Part shown: positions 59,675 through 64,000 of the stretch, piece by piece
How positions within the stretch are numbered: position 1 is the first letter of the stretch
Layout of the letters: every line of letters starts with the position of its first letter
DNA from: JAJVHZ01 sp041395385
Lineage (GTDB): Bacteria > Pseudomonadota > Gammaproteobacteria > JAJPIJ01
Assembly (NCBI GenBank): GCA_041395385.1
Contig: JAWLAN010000020.1
Coordinates: forward strand, 39,383 to 103,382
DNA length: 64,000 nucleotides
Reading direction: 5' to 3'
Translations under genes and position numbers: made by a program
The notes under the pieces: model-generated
Database searches by the model: none
What the model saw: the letters and a program-made list of their open reading frames with translations, nothing else
What the model was told of the DNA's origin: nothing

Positions 59675-60505
59675 ATGGAACTGTCATTCACCAAGATGCA
59701 TGGACTCGGTAATGATTTCGTCCTGCTAAACGGGTTCCGGAAGCCCCTCAGTCTTACTCCCGAGCACGTCAGACATCTTGCCGATCGCCACTTCGGCGTC
59801 GGTTGCGATCAGGTCCTGATCGTGGAACCGCCACGCGGCGAGGCCGACGTGCACTACCGCATCTACAATGCCGACGGAGGCGAGGTCGAACACTGCGGCA
59901 ACGGCGTCCGCTGCGTGGCGCGTTATCTGCGCGAGGAGGGTATCGTGATCAGGGACGAGATCACCGTGGAGACGATGAAGGGCGGGTTGTCGAAGGTCTA
60001 CATCGAGGCCGGCGGCCTGGTTCGCGTCAACATGGGGGCGCCGCGATTCGAGCCGGCCGAGATTCCGATGCAGGTGCGCGGGCGCGCCAGCAGCTATCAG
60101 GTGGAGGTCGGTGGCGGGCACGTGAGCGTCGGCGCGGTCTCGATGGGCAATCCCCATGCGGTGATCAGGGTCGACAACGTCGACACGGCGCCGGTCAGCA
60201 CCCTGGGTCCGATGATCGAGCATCACCCGTTGTTTCCGCAGGGCGTGAACGTCGGCTTCATGCAGGTCGTGGACGCCGCCCACGTGAAGCTGCGAGTCTT
60301 CGAGCGCGGCACCGGCGAGACCCTGGCCTGCGGCACCGGCGCCTGCGCGGCGGTGGTCGTGGGACGCATGCACGGACTGCTCAAGCCGGTGGTGGACGTG
60401 CAGCTCCCCGGCGGACATCTTTCCATAAGCTGGGCGGAACCCGGACAGCCCGTATGGATGACGGGGCCGGCGGCGCGCGTATTCGAGGGCCAGATAAAGC
60501 TATGA
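59675..60505 (+). CDS. dapF: Diaminopimelate epimerase DapF
   Basis: A 276-residue cofactor-free epimerase converting LL- to meso-diaminopimelate for lysine and cell-wall synthesis. The two catalytic cysteines are in EHCGNGVRC (Cys about 74) and LACGTGACA (Cys about 219). The N-terminus FTKMHGLGNDFVLL is standard. Its stop overlaps the DUF484 start (ATGA). First gene of the conserved dapF-DUF484-xerC-hslV-hslU order. Confidence 0.98.
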   Translation: MELSFTKMHGLGNDFVLLNGFRKPLSLTPEHVRHLADRHFGVGCDQVLIVEPPRGEADVHYRIYNADGGEVEHCGNGVRCVARYLREEGIVIRDEITVETMKGGLSKVYIEAGGLVRVNMGAPRFEPAEIPMQVRGRASSYQVEVGGGHVSVGAVSMGNPHAVIRVDNVDTAPVSTLGPMIEHHPLFPQGVNVGFMQVVDAAHVKLRVFERGTGETLACGTGACAAVVVGRMHGLLKPVVDVQLPGGHLSISWAEPGQPVWMTGPAARVFEGQIKL

Positions 60506-61236
60506 ACACCGGAACGACACCCGACGAGGCAATGACGAGCGATACCTCCGACGTCACCAGCTCGGTAGCCGAGTATCTGCGCAAGCATCGCGAGTTCTTC
60601 GTCGAGCACCCGGAGCTGCTGACCGACCTGGTCATACCGCACGAGACCGGCAAGGCGGTTTCGCTGGTCGAGAAGCAGGTGATACTCCTGCGTGACGAGA
60701 ATCGCCAGCTGAAGTCGCGCTTCCGGGAACTGGTCAACATCGCGCGCGACAACGAGGAGTTGTCGCGACGCATGCACAAGCTCACGCTGCGGCTGGTGGA
60801 GGCCGGGAGCTGCGCCCATATCCTCGGCAACCTCGTCAACAGCCTGCAGACGGACTTCGCCGCCGACGGTATCACGCTGCGCATATTCGCCGCGCCGGTG
60901 GCGGCCGAGGACGTCGATCGGCCGGAGTTCGCCGGCGCGGGATCGCCGCTGCGGACGATGTTCGCCGAGGAACTCCGGCAGCGAAAGCCGTATTGCGGCC
61001 GTCTCAAGCACAATCAGCAGGAGGCGCTGTTCGGAATCCGCCACGAGGATGGTTCCGAGGAGTTCGGCTCCGCGGCCGTCCTGCCCCTGTTCGGCAAGCA
61101 CTGGGAAGGGATCCTGGTGATCGCGAGCCGCGATCCCCGCCGCTACCACCCTGAGATGGGCATCGATCTGCTCGCTCACCTCGGCGACATCGTCAGCCTG
61201 ATCCTCAACCCGTGGGTCGCCGCGCCCGCGACATAG
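60502..61236 (+). CDS. DUF484 family protein (GAF-like)
   Basis: A 244-residue cytosolic protein of the DUF484 family. The N-terminal VAEYLRKHREFFVEHPELLTDL and the coiled-coil linker (about 55-95, KQVILLRDENRQLKSRF) lead to a GAF-like domain (about 105-240). Such proteins are almost always encoded between dapF and xerC, but their function is unknown. It overlaps dapF by four bases and xerC by 25, so all three are translationally linked. Confidence 0.94.
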   Translation: MNTGTTPDEAMTSDTSDVTSSVAEYLRKHREFFVEHPELLTDLVIPHETGKAVSLVEKQVILLRDENRQLKSRFRELVNIARDNEELSRRMHKLTLRLVEAGSCAHILGNLVNSLQTDFAADGITLRIFAAPVAAEDVDRPEFAGAGSPLRTMFAEELRQRKPYCGRLKHNQQEALFGIRHEDGSEEFGSAAVLPLFGKHWEGILVIASRDPRRYHPEMGIDLLAHLGDIVSLILNPWVAAPAT

Positions 61237-62168
61237 GCGGGCGTCCGCGGGCGCCTCGTGACCGGCGCCCGGGCGCGGCCCCGGATCCGGACGTCGAGTC
61301 GTATCTCGCGACGCTGCGCGCGCATTCCCCCCACACCTCGGCGGCGTATCGCCGCGACCTCTCGAAGCTCGCCGCATTCCGGGCCGGGCACGGTATCGAG
61401 GCCTGGTGCGACGTGCACGCGCAGCACGTGCGGGTCTTCATCGCCGAGGAACATCGCGCCGGGCTGAGCGGGCGCAGCCTGCAACGACTGCTGTCGGCGT
61501 CGCGGGCCTTCTTCCGGCATCTCGTGCGTGCCGGCAAGGCCTCCCACAACCCGGCCGAGCTGGTGCGCGCTCCCAAGGCGCCGCGCCGGCTGCCGAAGGC
61601 CCTGGACGTGGACCAGGCGGCCAGGTTGGTGGAGATCGCCGACGAATCCGGGGAGGCTGGGCTCATCGCGCGCGACCGCGCGATCCTCGAGCTCACGTAT
61701 TCCTGCGGGTTGCGTGTCTCCGAGCTCGTGGGCCTGGACGTGCGCGACGTCGACCTGCGCGAGGCCCAGGTCACCGTAATGGGCAAGGGCCGAAAGCAAC
61801 GCATGGTCCCGGTCGGCCGCCATGCGGTGAGCGCGCTTCGGCAGTGGATGCGCGTGCGAACCTGCTGGATCGCGGAGGAGACGCAGGCTCTGTTCCTCGC
61901 GCGCGGCGGCGCGCGGCTGACCGCGCGTGCCGTCCAGCAGCGCGTGCGGCGCTGGGCGATCCGGCAGGGCCTGGACACGCACGTCCATCCGCACATGCTT
62001 CGTCACTCCTTCGCCAGCCACGTGCTCGAGTCCTGTGGAGATCTGCGCGCCGTGCAGGAACTGCTCGGCCATGCCGACATCAGTACGACGCAGATCTACA
62101 CCCATCTGGACTTCCAGCACCTCGCCAGGGTCTACGACGCCGCCCATCCGCGGGCGAAGAAGCGCTGA
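61212..62168 (+). CDS. xerC: Tyrosine recombinase XerC
   Basis: A 318-residue recombinase that with XerD resolves chromosome dimers at dif. It has an N-terminal SAM-like domain (VESYLATLRAHSPHTSAAYRRDL) and the catalytic residues Arg (SCGLRVSEL), Lys (MGKGRKQRMVP), HxxR (HMLRHSFASH), the late His (LLGHADISTTQ) and the nucleophile Tyr (IYTHLD). The GTG at 61212 gives a 20-residue basic extension over E. coli XerC; a later start is possible. Confidence 0.96.
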   Translation: MGRRARDIGGRPRAPRDRRPGAAPDPDVESYLATLRAHSPHTSAAYRRDLSKLAAFRAGHGIEAWCDVHAQHVRVFIAEEHRAGLSGRSLQRLLSASRAFFRHLVRAGKASHNPAELVRAPKAPRRLPKALDVDQAARLVEIADESGEAGLIARDRAILELTYSCGLRVSELVGLDVRDVDLREAQVTVMGKGRKQRMVPVGRHAVSALRQWMRVRTCWIAEETQALFLARGGARLTARAVQQRVRRWAIRQGLDTHVHPHMLRHSFASHVLESCGDLRAVQELLGHADISTTQIYTHLDFQHLARVYDAAHPRAKKR

Positions 62169-62355
62169 GCACCGCCGTCAGGGCCAACGGTTGCTGCCGC
62201 CGGTGGGCGTATGCCTCTGGCCTCGGTGCGGGCGTGCCCGGGCGCGTGTGCCGCCGGAAACGGGCCCCGAAACAGCCCGCGTCCGCGGCCGGGCAGGGGC
62301 GGGATTCGTGTAAGATCCCCCCTCGCACCGGCAGGCATCGGATTGGGATCGAATC

Positions 62356-62892
62356 TTGGAGCAATTTCACGGCACAACCATACTCTGCGTCCGCCGCGCC
62401 GGCGTCGTGGTCATGGGCGGGGACGGCCAGGTCTCCCTCGGGCAGACGGTGCTGAAGGGCAACGCGCGCAAGGTGCGCCGCCTTCATGACGGCAAGGTGA
62501 TCGCCGGATTCGCCGGCGGCACCGCGGACGCCTTTACCTTGTTCGAGCGATTCGAGGCGAAACTGCAGAAGCACCAGGGGAATCTGACGCGTTCCGCGGT
62601 CGAACTGGCCAAGGACTGGCGTTCCGACCGGATCCTGCGCCGCCTGGAAGCGATGCTCACCGTGGCCGACGCCACGGCCTCCCTGATCATCTCCGGCAAC
62701 GGCGATGTCGTGGAGCCGGAGGACGACGTCATGGGGATCGGCTCCGGCGGGTCGTTCGCGGTCTCTGCAGCGCGGGCGCTGATGCGGCACTCAGAGCTGG
62801 GGGCGCGCGCGATAGTCGAGGCGAGCCTGAACATCGCCGCGGAGATCTGCGTCTATACGAACACGAACCTGACCATCGAAGAACTGGGGTGA
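62356..62892 (+). CDS. hslV: ATP-dependent protease subunit HslV
   Basis: A 178-residue peptidase of the HslUV (ClpQY) protease. The catalytic N-terminal threonine of the mature enzyme is in HGTTILCVRRAG, so the leading residues MEQFHG would be removed. GFAGGTADAFTLFERFE and GIGSGGSFAVSAARAL are standard. The start codon is TTG at 62356, which gives the family N-terminus. It precedes hslU by 38 bases. Confidence 0.97.
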   Translation: MEQFHGTTILCVRRAGVVVMGGDGQVSLGQTVLKGNARKVRRLHDGKVIAGFAGGTADAFTLFERFEAKLQKHQGNLTRSAVELAKDWRSDRILRRLEAMLTVADATASLIISGNGDVVEPEDDVMGIGSGGSFAVSAARALMRHSELGARAIVEASLNIAAEICVYTNTNLTIEELG

Positions 62893-62930
62893 GCGGACGA
62901 CCTGCCGCCAGCTCCACCGAACGCCCCCTC

Positions 62931-64000
62931 ATGACGCAACTGACACCGCGGCAGATAGTCGCCGAACTGGACAAACACATCGTCGGGCAGAACGATGCCA
63001 AGCGCGCCGTGGCCATCGCCCTGCGCAATCGCTGGCGCCGTTCACAGGTCGATCCCGCGCTTCGCAACGAGATCACGCCCAAGAACATACTGATGATCGG
63101 GCCCACCGGCGTGGGCAAGACCGAGATTGCGCGGCGGCTCGCGAAGCTCGCCAACGCCCCCTTCATCAAGGTCGAGGCGACCAAGTTCACCGAGGTCGGG
63201 TACGTGGGGCGCGACGTGGAGTCCATCGTTCGCGACCTCGTGGACGTGGCGATCAAGATGACGCGCGAGGAGGCCATGGACAAGGTGCGGGGCCGCGCCG
63301 AGGACACGGCGGAGGAGCGCATACTCGATGTGCTGCTGCCCAAGCCGCGCTCGACCTTCGGCAGCGAATTGATGACGGAGGAGGAAAGCACCACCCGCCA
63401 GCGCTTCCGCAAGATGCTGCGGGAAGGCAAGCTCGACGACAAGGAGATCACCATCGATCTGAACATGCCGCCGGTGGGCGTGGAGATAATGGCGCCGCCG
63501 GGGATGGAGGAGCTCACCAGCCAGCTGCAGGGCATGTTCCAGCATCTGGGCGCCGGACGCACGCGCAGCCGCAAGGTGACCGTGAAGGAGGCGCGCAAGC
63601 TGCTCACCGAGGAGGAGGCCGCAAAACTGGTCAACGAGGACGAGATCAAGGCACGCGCCCTGACGGCCGCCGAGCAGAACGGGATCGTCTTCCTCGACGA
63701 AATCGACAAGATAACCCGGCGCGGCGAGACCGTAGGCGCGGACGTGTCGCGGGAAGGAGTGCAACGCGACCTCCTCCCGCTCGTGGAAGGGTGCACGGTG
63801 TCCACGAAGCACGGGATGGTCAAGACCGATCATGTGCTGTTCATCGCCTCCGGCGCCTTCCATCTCGCCAAGCCATCGGACCTGATCCCCGAGCTGCAGG
63901 GGCGATTGCCCAATCGCGTCGAGTTGCATGCACTGACCGTGGAGGACTTCGTGCGCATACTCACGGAGCCGGACGCCTCGCTGACGCGGCAGTATGCCGC
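62931..64000 (+). CDS. hslU: HslU ATPase subunit (3' end outside window)
   Basis: The first 356 residues of the AAA+ unfoldase of HslUV. The N-terminus LTPRQIVAELDKHIVGQ, Walker A GPTGVGKT (57-64), pore motif EVGYVGRDVESI, the I-domain (about 110-240) and Walker B IVFLDEIDKI are present. The frame is open at base 64000, so about 90 residues are missing. It unfolds proteins and feeds them to HslV. Confidence 0.98.
   Translation, partial: MTQLTPRQIVAELDKHIVGQNDAKRAVAIALRNRWRRSQVDPALRNEITPKNILMIGPTGVGKTEIARRLAKLANAPFIKVEATKFTEVGYVGRDVESIVRDLVDVAIKMTREEAMDKVRGRAEDTAEERILDVLLPKPRSTFGSELMTEEESTTRQRFRKMLREGKLDDKEITIDLNMPPVGVEIMAPPGMEELTSQLQGMFQHLGAGRTRSRKVTVKEARKLLTEEEAAKLVNEDEIKARALTAAEQNGIVFLDEIDKITRRGETVGADVSREGVQRDLLPLVEGCTVSTKHGMVKTDHVLFIASGAFHLAKPSDLIPELQGRLPNRVELHALTVEDFVRILTEPDASLTRQYA

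Noticed and set aside
1..64000. tRNA or rRNA genes, CRISPR arrays, insertion sequences, phage genes or an origin
   Set aside because: I looked for tRNA T-loop patterns, repeated spacers, transposase motifs and DnaA-box clusters by eye and found none; a tRNA scan should confirm this.

Overview
The window is a continuous stretch of GC-rich chromosome that is almost entirely coding. Its gene content points to a non-enteric, high-GC gammaproteobacterium, perhaps Chromatiales- or Acidiferrobacterales-like, but the genus cannot be fixed from sequence alone. The supporting evidence is PhoP/PhoQ, dapF-DUF484-xerC-hslVU, argC-(coiled-coil protein)-bactofilin-erpA followed by anmK-M23 peptidase-tyrS, HemL and HemJ for heme, and groESL under a CIRCE operator. 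I see no tRNA, rRNA, insertion sequence, prophage or CRISPR array.

Layout. 1-1907: PhoP (cut at the left edge) and PhoQ. 1995-10858: a catabolic locus with a PuuD-like hydrolase divergent from a glutamine-synthetase-like amine ligase, an aldehyde dehydrogenase, an iron alcohol dehydrogenase and a three-part TRAP transporter. 10973-12285: two overlapping genes of unknown function. 12480-14614: groESL with terminator, CIRCE and promoter. 14801-17076: a membrane diguanylate cyclase and fabA. 17107-20468: thiD-thiE-hemL-TPR gene on the minus strand. 20569-20978: a small Cys-rich bufferin-like precursor with its own control signals. 21083-22720: DUF4126 protein, TlpA-like thioredoxin and HemJ. 23013-25649: argC, coiled-coil protein, bactofilin, erpA. 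25723-29824: anmK, M23 peptidase and divergent tyrS.

29995-36823 holds branched-chain amino acid synthesis: ilvB-ilvN-ilvC, then pssA, a convergent 13-cysteine copper-storage protein, and leuA behind an unannotated leucine-rich leader peptide. 36889-44285 holds a family 4 uracil-DNA glycosylase, rimI, cysM, a YdbH-like AsmA-type protein with a DUF1318 lipoprotein, a PolB-type exonuclease and rlmD. 44461-48703: a GGDEF-EAL protein and an unknown two-gene unit. 49079-58509: a serine hydrolase, a eukaryotic-type protein kinase, a family 5 solute-binding protein, an L,D-transpeptidase-fold protein, two peptide permeases and nagZ, which together suggest uptake and recycling of cell-wall fragments. 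58606-64000: a TraB/GumN protein, dapF, DUF484, xerC, hslV and hslU (cut at the right edge).

Themes that recur are cell-wall turnover (anmK, nagZ, M23 peptidase, L,D-transpeptidase fold, bactofilin, dapF), copper handling (Csp1-like and bufferin-like proteins), and c-di-GMP signalling (two enzymes with intact active-site and I-site motifs). The least explained parts are the amine/alcohol locus with its 738-base gap, the peptide-uptake cluster without an ATPase, the apparent YnbE-YdbL fusion, and two pairs of unknown genes.
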